36,038 nucleotides of DNA from positions 1 to 36,038 of IMG/VR virus record IMGVR_UViG_3300005613_000211; one strand, written 5' to 3'. Positions 1 through 7,235 of the stretch are shown piece after piece; the first letter of the stretch is position 1, and the number at the start of each line of letters is the position of its first letter. This stretch comes from a virus. The notes beneath the pieces were generated by a model. The model did no database searches. It had not been told where the DNA came from and saw nothing but the letters and a program-made list of their open reading frames with translations. A program made the translations under genes and the position numbers.

Positions 1-123
1 ATTGAGTATATAAAAATCAATAATAAAATTCCAATGAATATTTTTCCAAATAAATCAAGTTCTGAATACACTTCTACGAATTTTTTCATTATAATATTTT
101 TATTAAAATTTAACTTTAGACAA
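1..123. repeat. Terminal direct repeat, left copy
   Basis: These 123 bases are identical, by base-by-base reading, to 35916-36038. The simplest reading is that the contig is circular and the assembler left one k-mer-sized overlap at its ends. The copy contains the first 89 bases (minus strand, start codon at 87-89) of the 52-aa membrane-protein gene that is complete at 35846-36004, so the partial copy here is not a second gene. Its right edge falls within one base of the 3' end of the group II intron. A true terminal repeat of a linear phage genome is possible but less likely at this length and position. Confidence 0.9.
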
Positions 124-205
124 TCGAGTAGACGGCTCCGTCCATAATTGAACGGAGTGCGCCTCTCACACCACCGTACGTACGGGTCTCGTATACGGCG
201 GTTCA
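124..205 (-). ncRNA. Group II intron domains V and VI
   Basis: Read on the minus strand, ACCGCCGTATACG and CGTACGTACGGTGGT (170-202) fold into the short catalytic hairpin of domain V with the loop between them. The linker GTGAGAGGC follows, and then a helix ACTCCGT / ACGGAG (136-158) matches domain VI, which normally carries the branch-point A. The helices are complete, so the ribozyme end looks intact. I did not assign an intron class. Confidence 0.85.
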
Positions 206-215
206 ACAATGATAC

Positions 216-1478
216 TCATCGCTTGTAGTATTCAATTAAACTAACATAACCTTTCATTTTCAATCGTTTTACAGTAATGGTAGTGCGTAAAATAGGACTT
301 TGAGCTACTGCCCAACCTCCCATTCGTGTGCGACTCCAAGCATAGGCGTGATTTTGGTCAATCCCTAGTCGAATCAGGTTTTTCCGTTTTCGCTCTGGTT
401 TCTTCCAATCGTGCCAAATACAGTACCGTAAACGGTTGCGCAACCATTCTTCTAACTTTTTAAGTTTACCTTGAATAGATGCTAGTTTAAAGTAATTAAT
501 CCAACCTCGAATTAACTGATTGATGCGTGTAATACGCTCTTCAAAACTAGCGGGGATTGTCTTTTTGGTCAGGTATTTAAGTTTTGCCTTAAACGCTACC
601 CATTTTGACTGTTTTACCACTAGCTGATATTTCCCTTTTTCATTCTTCTTGTAGGTAGGTACAAAACCATAGCCTAGTAAATTAAATGTTGAGGGTCTGC
701 GTATGCCACTTTTCTCCCTGTTTATTGGAAGTTGGAGTTTGTCTCGCAAAAATTTATAGAGACTGTTACCTACTCGTTTTGCGGACTTCTTACTTTGAAC
801 ATAGACACTGAAATCATCGGCATATCTTACATAACGATGTCCTCGACCTTCTAATTCTTTATCCAACTCATTGAGTAGAATATTAGAAAGCAATGGGCTT
901 AACGGTGAACCTTGCGGAACGCCTTTTCTTCGCTTTTGTAATTTACCATTGATTAATATCGGTGCTCGTAGAAAGGAACGTAACAACTTCAAAGTAGATT
1001 TACATTTTACCTTTTTATAAATCAATTCTAGCAAAACATAGTGTTCTACTTCATCAAAAAATGATTGAAGGTCGATATCTACAATATCTTGATATCCTGA
1101 ATTGATGTTTTCAAGGCTTTGTGTAATAGCTCCGTGAGCATTACGATTTGGTCTGAATCCGTAACTATGCCTTTGAAAGTTCGGCTCAAATACAGGTTGC
1201 AATACTTGATGTAATGCTTGTTGAAATACCCTATCTACAACCGTAGGAATGCCGAGTAATCTCGTTTTACCGTTGCTTTTTGGTATTTCAACCCCTAATA
1301 TTGGAGACACCTGATAGCGCTCTCTTTCTATTTGATGGGTATAGTAACTTCCGTGAACTTTTAGAGCGGATTGTAATTCGGTTACCCTAATACCATCTAC
1401 ACCTGCTGCTCCTTTATTACGATACACCTGTAAATAGGCTTCGTTTAGATTCTTTTTACTTGTTAATTGTTTAATCAT
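216..1478 (-). CDS. ltrA: Group II intron reverse transcriptase/maturase
   Basis: This protein of 420 aa copies the intron RNA into DNA and helps it splice. It has the RT fingers/palm with NKGAAGVDG (21-29), DIDLQSFFDEV (134-144), GVPQGSPLSPLLSNI (186-200) and the catalytic YADD (219-222). These are followed by a thumb/maturase domain (about 300-375, with IRGWINYF). The C-terminal RTRMGGW segment is typical of intron RTs. No Cys-pair HNH endonuclease domain is present, so mobility would rely on replication forks or nicks instead of its own second-strand cut (inference). The catalytic residues are intact and the frame is unbroken, so it should be active. Codons such as GCG, GCC and CTC, rare in the phage core genes, mark it as foreign to the phage. 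Confidence 0.95.
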   Translation of the reverse strand: MIKQLTSKKNLNEAYLQVYRNKGAAGVDGIRVTELQSALKVHGSYYTHQIERERYQVSPILGVEIPKSNGKTRLLGIPTVVDRVFQQALHQVLQPVFEPNFQRHSYGFRPNRNAHGAITQSLENINSGYQDIVDIDLQSFFDEVEHYVLLELIYKKVKCKSTLKLLRSFLRAPILINGKLQKRRKGVPQGSPLSPLLSNILLNELDKELEGRGHRYVRYADDFSVYVQSKKSAKRVGNSLYKFLRDKLQLPINREKSGIRRPSTFNLLGYGFVPTYKKNEKGKYQLVVKQSKWVAFKAKLKYLTKKTIPASFEERITRINQLIRGWINYFKLASIQGKLKKLEEWLRNRLRYCIWHDWKKPERKRKNLIRLGIDQNHAYAWSRTRMGGWAVAQSPILRTTITVKRLKMKGYVSLIEYYKR

Positions 1479-1967
1479 TCATACTATAATTGACTTGTTG
1501 TCTCGCTTAATCAAAGGCTACTATTTTACTGGAAAACTATCCGTGGCGTAAAACCGCTCCTTTGTCTATTAAAGACCATTATTGTTCTGTCCTTCATCAG
1601 ATTATCAGGTACCTGATTACTATGACTTCTGCTGACTTCTCTGCTATATCAACCCGTGATTACAGAGACCTCCCCAGGTAATGACATCTTCTTTCACTCA
1701 ATCACTGCCGTATCTACATATAAACCCTTTTGGTATTCGTTGGGCGTTACAATGATGTGCTTGCTTACCCGAGTTTATATGCCTCATATACGATTCCTGT
1801 TCGTCAGTACCGAGTTTTGTAGTCTCGCTTCCTTCAGTTCTATCCTCACGGATAACAACCTTGCGACTTACTAATGGTTCAAAGCGTTACCCTTGCCCAT
1901 AAGGGACTTGCACCCTCTAGATTAATTCCTTACCTTCGTAAGGTAAAGATGCCCATGCTGGGCACAC

Positions 1968-2096
1968 ACAATTTATATAAGTAATAGCCGTTGTAGTGCT
2001 GTTATTAGGGCTTATCACTTTGTTTAACATTTGTAATTATTTCAAAATTTGTGTTCAAAATCGGCTACTACTCATATAAGTAGCCGTTAGCAGCAA
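1968..2096 (-). other. Non-coding intron 5' exon region with hairpin
   Basis: About 130 bases without a gene. On the minus strand it holds a clean hairpin, CGGCTACT / AGTAGCCG (2062-2086, 9-nt loop), followed by CGATTTTGA, which could be a weak terminator for the gene just upstream. A second block, AACGGCTATTACTTATAT, ends right at the intron. It resembles the first hairpin's 5' arm, AACGGCTACTTATAT, but has no matching 3' arm. This looks like part of a structured repeat cut by the intron insertion or by a rearrangement (inference). Confidence 0.5.
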
Positions 2097-2321
2097 TTAA
2101 TTTATTTCTATTTCCTTATAAGTCCACTCATAAGCATCTTTTGAATGAATGTTTGCATTTAACCACTCTAAGGCTTCTACATTAGTTATGTCATCTCCAA
2201 CAAGTATTTCTTGCTTATTCGCTAAGTCTTTTAATTGTTTAATTACTTTTTTTGGTGCTTCTATATCACCTAATCCAACTCTAATAGTCATTGTCACATC
2301 TAAATCTTTAATATTCGCCAT
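2097..2321 (-). CDS. Hypothetical 74-aa protein
   Basis: I do not recognise this small soluble protein. It is acidic at the C-terminus, with a predicted helix at 21-36 (APKKVIKQLKDLANKQ) and a second at 48-58. It starts with ATG after an A-rich leader (TTTTAAAACAAACACAAA). Its alanine and threonine codons (GCG, GCC, GCT, ACT) differ from the near-exclusive GCA/ACA of the phage core genes. GTTAGCAGC (2087-2095) and its inverse GCTGCTAAC (2340-2348) bracket the gene. Together these suggest a recently acquired accessory cassette. Function unknown. Confidence 0.7.
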   Translation of the reverse strand: MANIKDLDVTMTIRVGLGDIEAPKKVIKQLKDLANKQEILVGDDITNVEALEWLNANIHSKDAYEWTYKEIEIN

Positions 2322-2335
2322 TTTGTGTTTGTTTT

Positions 2336-2376
2336 AAAAGCTGCTAACTATTTATATAATTTATAAAGCAGCTGGT
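2336..2376 (-). terminator. Possible intrinsic terminator
   Basis: The minus strand carries AGCTGCT (2367-2373), a 21-nt AT-rich loop and AGCAGCT (2339-2345), then TTTTAAAA. The left arm overlaps the stop region of the 59-aa gene, so it could end that transcript before the 74-aa gene. The long loop and short U run make it a weak candidate. Confidence 0.4.
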
Positions 2377-2540
2377 ATATTTTTTAATTTTATTAATTCT
2401 ATCTCTAATCTTAATTTTTCCTTTTCAAGCTCTAAAAGTTCCCTTTTATTTTTGTAAGTTATGTAAGTATCTAAAGGTACTTGTATTAAACAAAATAATA
2501 GAAAGCAAAAAATTAAAATATGGTTAGGTTTTATCTTCAT
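2361..2540 (-). CDS. Small membrane protein with coiled-coil tail
   Basis: A 59-aa protein below usual gene-calling size. An ATG at 2538-2540 opens a frame with a hydrophobic segment at residues 8-22 (ILIFCFLLFCLIQVP), followed by a charged heptad-like helix rich in L, E and K (about 31-55), and a stop at 2361. This is a one-pass anchored coiled coil. The family is unknown to me. Small membrane proteins of this shape in phages serve in lysis (spanin-like) or superinfection exclusion, but nothing here decides between them. It follows the outer-membrane-type gene by about 45 bases. Confidence 0.6.
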   Translation of the reverse strand: MKIKPNHILIFCFLLFCLIQVPLDTYITYKNKRELLELEKEKLRLEIELIKLKNIPAAL

Positions 2541-2584
2541 TGGTTCGTGTATTTATTCTTTACAAATCATATAATTTTAAGTTG

Positions 2585-3118
2585 TCAAAAATTAACACCT
2601 AAACCAAGATACAATGATCCAACAAATTTTGGCTCTGAACCATACATCTGGAAGTCCGTTCTTCTTTGGTAGTTGTATGACGCAATAATTGGAATGTTTT
2701 CAAAAGGTTTAAATACTCTTATTTCACCATTGAATCCATAAGTCCACCAAGCACCAAAACTTTCAAGATTAGGTTTCTTTCTGATTATTTGTCCAAGTTC
2801 TATTCCTGCAGATAATTCAGTGAATAAATCATATCCATTTTGATTGTGTATCTTGATTGTGTAGTTTCCACCAATTCCATACTTGTAAAAATCAATATTT
2901 GGAAATGCTTCAAATTTCAAAAGTGGTTGAATGAATGCAGACCTATCAAGTATTAAAGTTCCTACAATATCAAGTCCAGAATCAAATTCAGACTTTTCTT
3001 CAATTAAACGACTTCCATCAACTGTGATTGAAATCATTCTATTGTTTTTAAATTCATCAAATTGTTGTGATATAACAATCTGTGTGAATAGTAATAATAT
3101 TAATGTTATTTTTTTCAT
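2585..3118 (-). CDS. Secreted outer-membrane beta-barrel-like protein
   Basis: This is a 177-aa protein of unknown family. The N-terminus (residues 1-18, MKKITLILLLFTQIVISQ) is a clear Sec signal peptide with cleavage likely near S17-Q18. The mature part alternates polar and hydrophobic residues in beta strands (e.g. ...YGIGGNYTIKI..., ...SLYLGLGVNF) and ends in phenylalanine, the usual C-terminal signal of outer-membrane barrels. At about 160 residues it would make a small, roughly 8-stranded barrel. Phage-encoded outer-membrane proteins often block re-infection by masking receptors, which is an inference here. It lies in the accessory end of the operon starting at 6002, five bases downstream of the ASCH-like gene. 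Confidence 0.65.
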   Translation of the reverse strand: MKKITLILLLFTQIVISQQFDEFKNNRMISITVDGSRLIEEKSEFDSGLDIVGTLILDRSAFIQPLLKFEAFPNIDFYKYGIGGNYTIKIHNQNGYDLFTELSAGIELGQIIRKKPNLESFGAWWTYGFNGEIRVFKPFENIPIIASYNYQRRTDFQMYGSEPKFVGSLYLGLGVNF

Positions 3119-3123
3119 TTTAT

Positions 3124-3507
3124 TTAATATTTAAAGTTGGTCCAATGTATCAAAATACCTTCAAAATCTTCCTTAAACCAATTGAAGAAATCTTCTATTG
3201 AATTAAATCCATCTTTCAGTGCAAAATTATTCATTTTATCTGCATTTAAACATTTACCATCAATTGCAATTTGAAACGTCTTGTTTCCTTTTGTCTTGTA
3301 AGTGTATGGTGTATATACATTTGCAACTTTATAAATGCTTATCCTTTGTGTTGAAATGCATTTTCCAATATTAAAACAATTATCATTTTCAGTAAAATGA
3401 ATTTCATTTCCAGACTTCCATCTATTCCTTTTATCTTCTCTTATTGTATGAATTTTAGTTCCATCAATAATTGGTTTTTTAAATTGTGATTTGAATGATA
3501 ATACCAT
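3124..3507 (-). CDS. ASCH/PUA-like phage protein
   Basis: 127 aa. The N-terminus (MVLSFKSQFKKPIIDGTKIHTIREDKRNRW as read, residues 1-30) matches a phage protein family with an ASCH-like beta-barrel fold. The pattern LSFK-x-QF-x4-I-x-G-K-HTIRED and the following IHF strand are its signature. ASCH proteins bind RNA or modified nucleotides, and the role in phages is unknown. The start overlaps the stop of the upstream 70-aa gene at one base (3507), so the two are translationally coupled. The family call is from memory of the motif. Confidence 0.6.
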   Translation of the reverse strand: MVLSFKSQFKKPIIDGTKIHTIREDKRNRWKSGNEIHFTENDNCFNIGKCISTQRISIYKVANVYTPYTYKTKGNKTFQIAIDGKCLNADKMNNFALKDGFNSIEDFFNWFKEDFEGILIHWTNFKY

Positions 3508-3719
3508 TATTTCTTGATTTTATTTTTTATATGATTAAGCACAAAGTGAAGTTGTTTTTCTGTTAAATCATTAAGAACTTCACCTTTGTAAATTCTTAAT
3601 TTTTGTTTAAGGTTGTTAATGTGTAAATAATAACCTTTTGATGTTTCTTGAAGAATTAATATTTCACCAACTTCAAATTTATTTTTATTCCTTCTGTCTT
3701 TTTCTGAAATCTGTAACAT
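3507..3719 (-). CDS. Hypothetical 70-aa protein
   Basis: This is a small basic protein I do not recognise. It has beta-strand-like residues 16-45 (FEVGEILILQ, KGYYLHI, KLRIYKGEVL) and a C-terminal helix ending in KNKIKK. This could be an SH3-like or KOW-like small barrel, but that is only a shape impression. The start at 3719 overlaps the end of the HNH gene by 35 bases. The next in-frame starts are too far in, so the overlap is probably real. Confidence 0.6.
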   Translation of the reverse strand: MLQISEKDRRNKNKFEVGEILILQETSKGYYLHINNLKQKLRIYKGEVLNDLTEKQLHFVLNHIKNKIKK

Positions 3720-4023
3720 TTATTCTGAAAGGATTTTTTGGATTCAATAAATGTTTCCTGTCTTTATGCACTATATGATGACAATCTTCACAAAGTGTGA
3801 CCAACCATTCCAAATATTTAATTTCTTCACCTACAATTGAAAAACCATAAACCATATATGTGATATGATGTGTTTCCAAATTTGATTGTTTTCCACAACC
3901 TTCAATAATACAAGTGAAGTTGTCACGAATTCTTACTTTTCTTTTAACTTCTTGCCATTGTGGTGAATCAAGTGATTTTAAATATTTGGACTTTCGGCCA
4001 CGCTTATGAAATAATCTTGACAA
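3685..4023 (-). CDS. HNH endonuclease
   Basis: A 112-aa nuclease of the HNH fold. Two zinc-type cysteines sit at C38 and C43 (FTCIIEGCG), the catalytic pair at LETHH (49-53), and a second knuckle with the last histidine at LCEDCHHIVH (77-86). The N-terminus is basic (RGRKSKYLKS), fitting DNA binding. Small free-standing HNH proteins in phages often work with terminase in packaging. Here the terminase is on the far side of the map, so a homing or recombination role is as likely. The start lies two bases after the stop of the 190-aa gene. Confidence 0.8.
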   Translation of the reverse strand: MSRLFHKRGRKSKYLKSLDSPQWQEVKRKVRIRDNFTCIIEGCGKQSNLETHHITYMVYGFSIVGEEIKYLEWLVTLCEDCHHIVHKDRKHLLNPKNPFRINVTDFRKRQKE

Positions 4024-4024
4024 T

Positions 4025-4597
4025 TTAACTTGTTTTTTTCTTGGACAATTTATTTAATGCTTCAAGGTTTGCTTCTGCTGAATTAAAGATTTCACTTTTT
4101 TCATAATCAGGAATGTCTTTAATTTTACAAAGTTTCAATGATCCATTTATCAAAGTGTAATACAAGTATTGATTTTTATAAGCAACTTCAAATGTTTTTG
4201 ACTGTTCAGGATTCATTTCTTTTGTTCCTGCATTGATTTCATCAACTAACATTTGAACCTTTGTTTCTGCTGCTGAAACACGTTCATATTGTGCTTTTAA
4301 ATGGTTTTTTGCAGATTCAAATTCTGCAGATGCATTTGCAGCATTCCTTTTTAATTCAGGAAGTGATTCTTCAAGTTCTGAAATGTATTCACCACGCAAA
4401 TCATTTACTTCAACTTCATCCATTAAACGTGTTACTTCAATTATTGGATTTAAAGTAATGAATTGATTTTCATTGAAGAATTTTTGAACTTCTTTCACTG
4501 TTTTGAATTCACCAAGTGATTCTGGAATTGATTCACTTGGTTCTTGATTCAATACAAATTGAACTGAATCTGGAAGATATTCTGTAACTTTTTTCAT
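4025..4597 (-). CDS. Hypothetical coiled-coil protein (190 aa)
   Basis: I cannot place this family. The sequence is acidic and helical, with a long heptad-like segment at about 68-125 (ELEESLPELKRN...AETKVQMLVDEI) and a beta-like stretch near 140-152 (YLYYTLINGSLKL). No membrane segment or catalytic motif is seen. It starts two bases after the stop of the 447-aa coiled-coil gene, so the two are co-expressed and may form a complex (inference). Confidence 0.65.
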   Translation of the reverse strand: MKKVTEYLPDSVQFVLNQEPSESIPESLGEFKTVKEVQKFFNENQFITLNPIIEVTRLMDEVEVNDLRGEYISELEESLPELKRNAANASAEFESAKNHLKAQYERVSAAETKVQMLVDEINAGTKEMNPEQSKTFEVAYKNQYLYYTLINGSLKLCKIKDIPDYEKSEIFNSAEANLEALNKLSKKKTS

Positions 4598-4599
4598 AA

Positions 4600-5943
4600 T
4601 TATATAGTATTTATTTTTTTAATATATTTTTCTTGTAAACATTTCAATTCTGAATGGAATTCACCAACTACTTTTGCAACATCTGTATTTTCACAATTGA
4701 ATTCTTCCATTGGTGTGAAATAATTAATTTCATTGATTGCAGATTTTTTAATTGGTTTCAATTCTTTCTGTCTTTTCTTTTCTGCTGCATCATTTTTTTT
4801 CTTCAATGCAAGTTCTTTCTTTTCATCTTCCTTTTCCTTTGCAATACGTTTTTCTTCTGCAAGTTCAAGTTCTTTCTGTTTTTCAGAAAGTTCTGTTGTT
4901 TTTTCTGAATAAAGTTTTTCAATATTAGAAATATTCAAATCAATTATTTCCTTGAATTCTTCATAATATTCTTCCTTTATTTCATCATGTGATTGTGATA
5001 GTTCATTAGCAACTTTTATAATGTTTTCAAATTTTAAATTTTCAACAACTTCTTTCTGAATATTAAACAAGTTACTTATATTAGTTTTTATTTCAGATAT
5101 TCTTTTTTCTTCATCTGCTTTTTCTTGTTGCAACTTACAGGTGTTTGTTATATCAACTAATTTATTTCTGAAATCTTTTGACTGTTGAATGAATTCATCT
5201 TTAAATGAAAAAAATGTATCTGGATCAATTTCTGGAACTTCTGTGTCAAAATCAATATTAAGTTGACTAATGTTGTCAATATTAGCATTCATAAAACGTT
5301 CCATCCATTTTGTCTTGAATTGTTGGAATCTGTTTTCAGATTGTGAAACAAGCAATTCTTGGTCTTTTTTAAGTTCAATACATTTTTGATTGAACTGTGT
5401 TATTAATTGTGCATATCTTCCATTGAAGTATATTTCCAAATCTTCATAATCAGATGTATCAATCTTATTAAAGTATTCTTCAAAATCTTTTTGAAATTCT
5501 TCAATTTTTTCAAATACAAGTTGATTAACATCTTTTATCCATCCAGAAAAAACATCATCAATTGCTTCCATCACTGCTTGTTTCTTTTCTTCTGCAATTC
5601 TTTCACGTTCAAGTCTTTTTTCCTCCTGAATTGCTTCATATCTTTTCACTTCATTTTGTTGAAGTTCTTCTGCAGGTTTTGTGATTCCAATCAATCTTTC
5701 AGTTTCAGTTTTAACTGCAGTTTTTATTGAATTAACTGAATCATTAATTGTTTTCTGTTGTTTTTGAAGTTCTGTTCTTCCTTTTACAAGTGCAGTTCTT
5801 GATTTCTTTGCAGATTCAAAAGTTTCAGTATTAGTGATTTCAATAAAAGGATTTTCTTTCACTAATTGATTTTGTTTCTTTTCAAATTCTTGTAATGGTT
5901 CAAGGAATGATTTTGTTCCTTTGATTAATTTTGATTCACTCAT
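4600..5943 (-). CDS. DUF1351-like coiled-coil phage protein
   Basis: A 447-aa, highly charged, largely helical protein. The N-terminal 110 residues (pattern LIK...FLEPLQEFEKKQ...ENPFIEI...A-KSRTALVKGRTELQKQQKTIN...ETERLIGITKPAEE) resemble DUF1351, a phage family often encoded near recombination genes. The remainder is a long coiled coil (about 85-410, rich in EEKR and KKK runs). No enzymatic motif is visible. It is the first gene after the promoter at 5973-6002, whose -7 box lies about 30 bases before the ATG, so it should be an abundant early or middle product. The function is unknown and the DUF assignment is from memory. Confidence 0.65.
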   Translation of the reverse strand: MSESKLIKGTKSFLEPLQEFEKKQNQLVKENPFIEITNTETFESAKKSRTALVKGRTELQKQQKTINDSVNSIKTAVKTETERLIGITKPAEELQQNEVKRYEAIQEEKRLERERIAEEKKQAVMEAIDDVFSGWIKDVNQLVFEKIEEFQKDFEEYFNKIDTSDYEDLEIYFNGRYAQLITQFNQKCIELKKDQELLVSQSENRFQQFKTKWMERFMNANIDNISQLNIDFDTEVPEIDPDTFFSFKDEFIQQSKDFRNKLVDITNTCKLQQEKADEEKRISEIKTNISNLFNIQKEVVENLKFENIIKVANELSQSHDEIKEEYYEEFKEIIDLNISNIEKLYSEKTTELSEKQKELELAEEKRIAKEKEDEKKELALKKKNDAAEKKRQKELKPIKKSAINEINYFTPMEEFNCENTDVAKVVGEFHSELKCLQEKYIKKINTI

Positions 5944-5972
5944 GATATTTATTTTTATTGTTATTATTTATA

Positions 5973-6002
5973 CAAAGATAATATTATTTTTGATATAAAC
6001 AA
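5973..6002 (-). promoter_or_regulatory. Promoter with shared operator
   Basis: The minus strand reads TTG (6000-6002), 19 bases, then TATCTTTG (5973-5980), a perfect match to the Bacteroidota consensus TTG-N19-TAnnTTTG. The + strand word TTGATATAAACAA (5990-6002) covers the -33 box and occurs identically in the promoters at 9264 and 12788. It drives the 4600-5943 gene and everything down to about 2097. It begins four bases after the methyltransferase stop. Confidence 0.85.
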
Positions 6003-6005
6003 TGT

Positions 6006-7235
6006 TTATATATTTAATTTTCTTATTATTTTTTCAAGAACACCTGCAACAATTGAATTTCCTGCTTGTTTATATGCTTGTGAATCTGAAACATTCCATT
6101 TAAACGTGTCTGGAAAATCCATCAATCTAAAACATTCACGTGGTGTTAATCTTCTGATTTTAATTCCATTTAAAAGAATAGGTGCATTTGTAGCTGTATA
6201 TTTCAAATTAAATTCATCACGCATTGATGTAGTTAAACAAGGACTGTAACCATCCTTTCTTATTCTTAAACCTTCATCTGTTCTGTAATCTGCAATAACA
6301 ACACCATGTGTGCAAAGTGTGTCAATTGTTTGACAAACACCTTTTCCAACACGTCCACGTTTTGTTTCATTTTTAGGAAATGCAAAATTTATAGTATCAC
6401 CTATTTCTGCAACATCATAACCTTTTTTAGTATTTGATTTCACTGTCACTGCATTCATCCCTTTATAAACACCACAAGCATTTCCAGGCGATTGAATTGT
6501 TGCAGCTATTTCTGGATTCACTTTTGATGGTTGAAGATTATCTGGATTGAATAAAATGCTTTTCACTGCATCTTCACTTAAATTATATTTTTCACTAACA
6601 TTGTTTTCAAGTATGTCTTTTACTTTTATTTTTAAATATTCTTCTTTTGGCCAATGAAAAACATTATCTGAATCATCACGAATTCCAACAATAAAAACAC
6701 GTTCACGATTTTGTGGAACATTATATTTTTTTGAATTTAATACTTTGAAATAAATGTGATATGGAACAGATTCTTCATGTGGAAACATTACAGGATTTCC
6801 ATTCACTGATTTTCCACCTAAATAATTTAACCATTCATTAAATGTATTTCCGTATTTAGCTTTTTTATTTGTTTTTTCATGTGATAATAAACCTTTTACA
6901 TTTTCAAAAATAAAATATCTTGGTTTGTTTATTTTTATGAATTCATGTGAATTTAAAAACAGTATTGATCAACCACGTTTTCCTGCCATACTAAAACCTT
7001 GACATGGTGGTGAAGTCATATAAATACCAAGTGATTTTTCTGGAATTTTCCTATCATAAACGTTTTCAGGATAATATTCAGGTTCACCATAATTGTAAAT
7101 ATATGTTTGTCTTGCGAATTTGTCCATATCACACGCAAATATTTTATTTTGTTTTATTCCTGCTTTTTCAAGTGCTTGGTCAAATGCACCAACACCACTA
7201 AAATCTGAACCTGTGTCAATTATTTTTTCTTTCAT
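6006..7235 (-). pseudogene. C5 cytosine methyltransferase split by in-frame TGA
   Basis: The frame encodes a DNA cytosine-5 methyltransferase of about 409 residues interrupted by one TGA at 6969-6971. The upstream part holds motif I (DFSGVGAFD) and catalytic motif IV (PPCQGFS). Immediately after the TGA the same frame continues with motif VI (ENV, 6897-6905), motif VIII (QNRERVFIVG), the target-recognition region, motif IX (RRLTPRECFRLMDFPD) and motif X (QAYKQAGNS). Between motifs IV and VI there are about five residues fewer than in M.HhaI, so a small deletion probably removed the D-x-R loop as well as creating the stop. The start at 7235 (TAATG overlap with the HNH gene) is better than a longer one. 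A GTG at 6806 could restart a fragment lacking motifs I-VI. Probably inactive, unless read through or mis-assembled. Confidence 0.75.

Larger units (their letters stand above)
123..1967 (-). mobile_element. Group II intron with internal maturase gene
   Basis: A self-splicing retroelement of about 1.85 kb read on the minus strand. The 5' end at 1967 begins GTGTGCCCAGCATGGGC, the conserved group II start. Bases 1960-1480 form the ribozyme body (domain I onwards). The maturase ORF at 216-1478 sits where domain IV belongs. A 33-nt domain V at 170-202 and a domain VI helix follow, and the element ends ...CTACTCGAT at 123. The 5' exon ends AATTGT, and an ACAAT at about 1588-1592 could be the EBS1 partner (inference). 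It lies in an intergenic region in the same orientation as all phage genes. Its G+C is visibly higher than its surroundings, a sign of recent arrival. Boundaries are good to about two bases. Confidence 0.9.

Noticed and set aside
1-123. Target-site duplication or long terminal repeat of a mobile element
   Set aside because: 123 bp is far too long for a target duplication. The two copies lie at the contig ends, not around one element, and circular overlap is simpler.
1656-1874. A 72-codon plus-strand open frame
   Set aside because: It lies antisense inside the ribozyme body of the group II intron and has no leader, no codon style of the phage and no recognisable product.
4261-5730. Plus-strand open frames opposite the coiled-coil genes
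   Set aside because: They are phenylalanine/cysteine-rich mirror images of lysine/glutamate-rich genes (AAA and GAA read backwards as TTT and TTC), a standard shadow effect.
6969-6971. Alternative genetic code (TGA as Trp) to rescue the methyltransferase
   Set aside because: Several genes end with TGA in ATGA overlaps (8023, 8163, 8958, 10084, 15836), so TGA must be a stop here.
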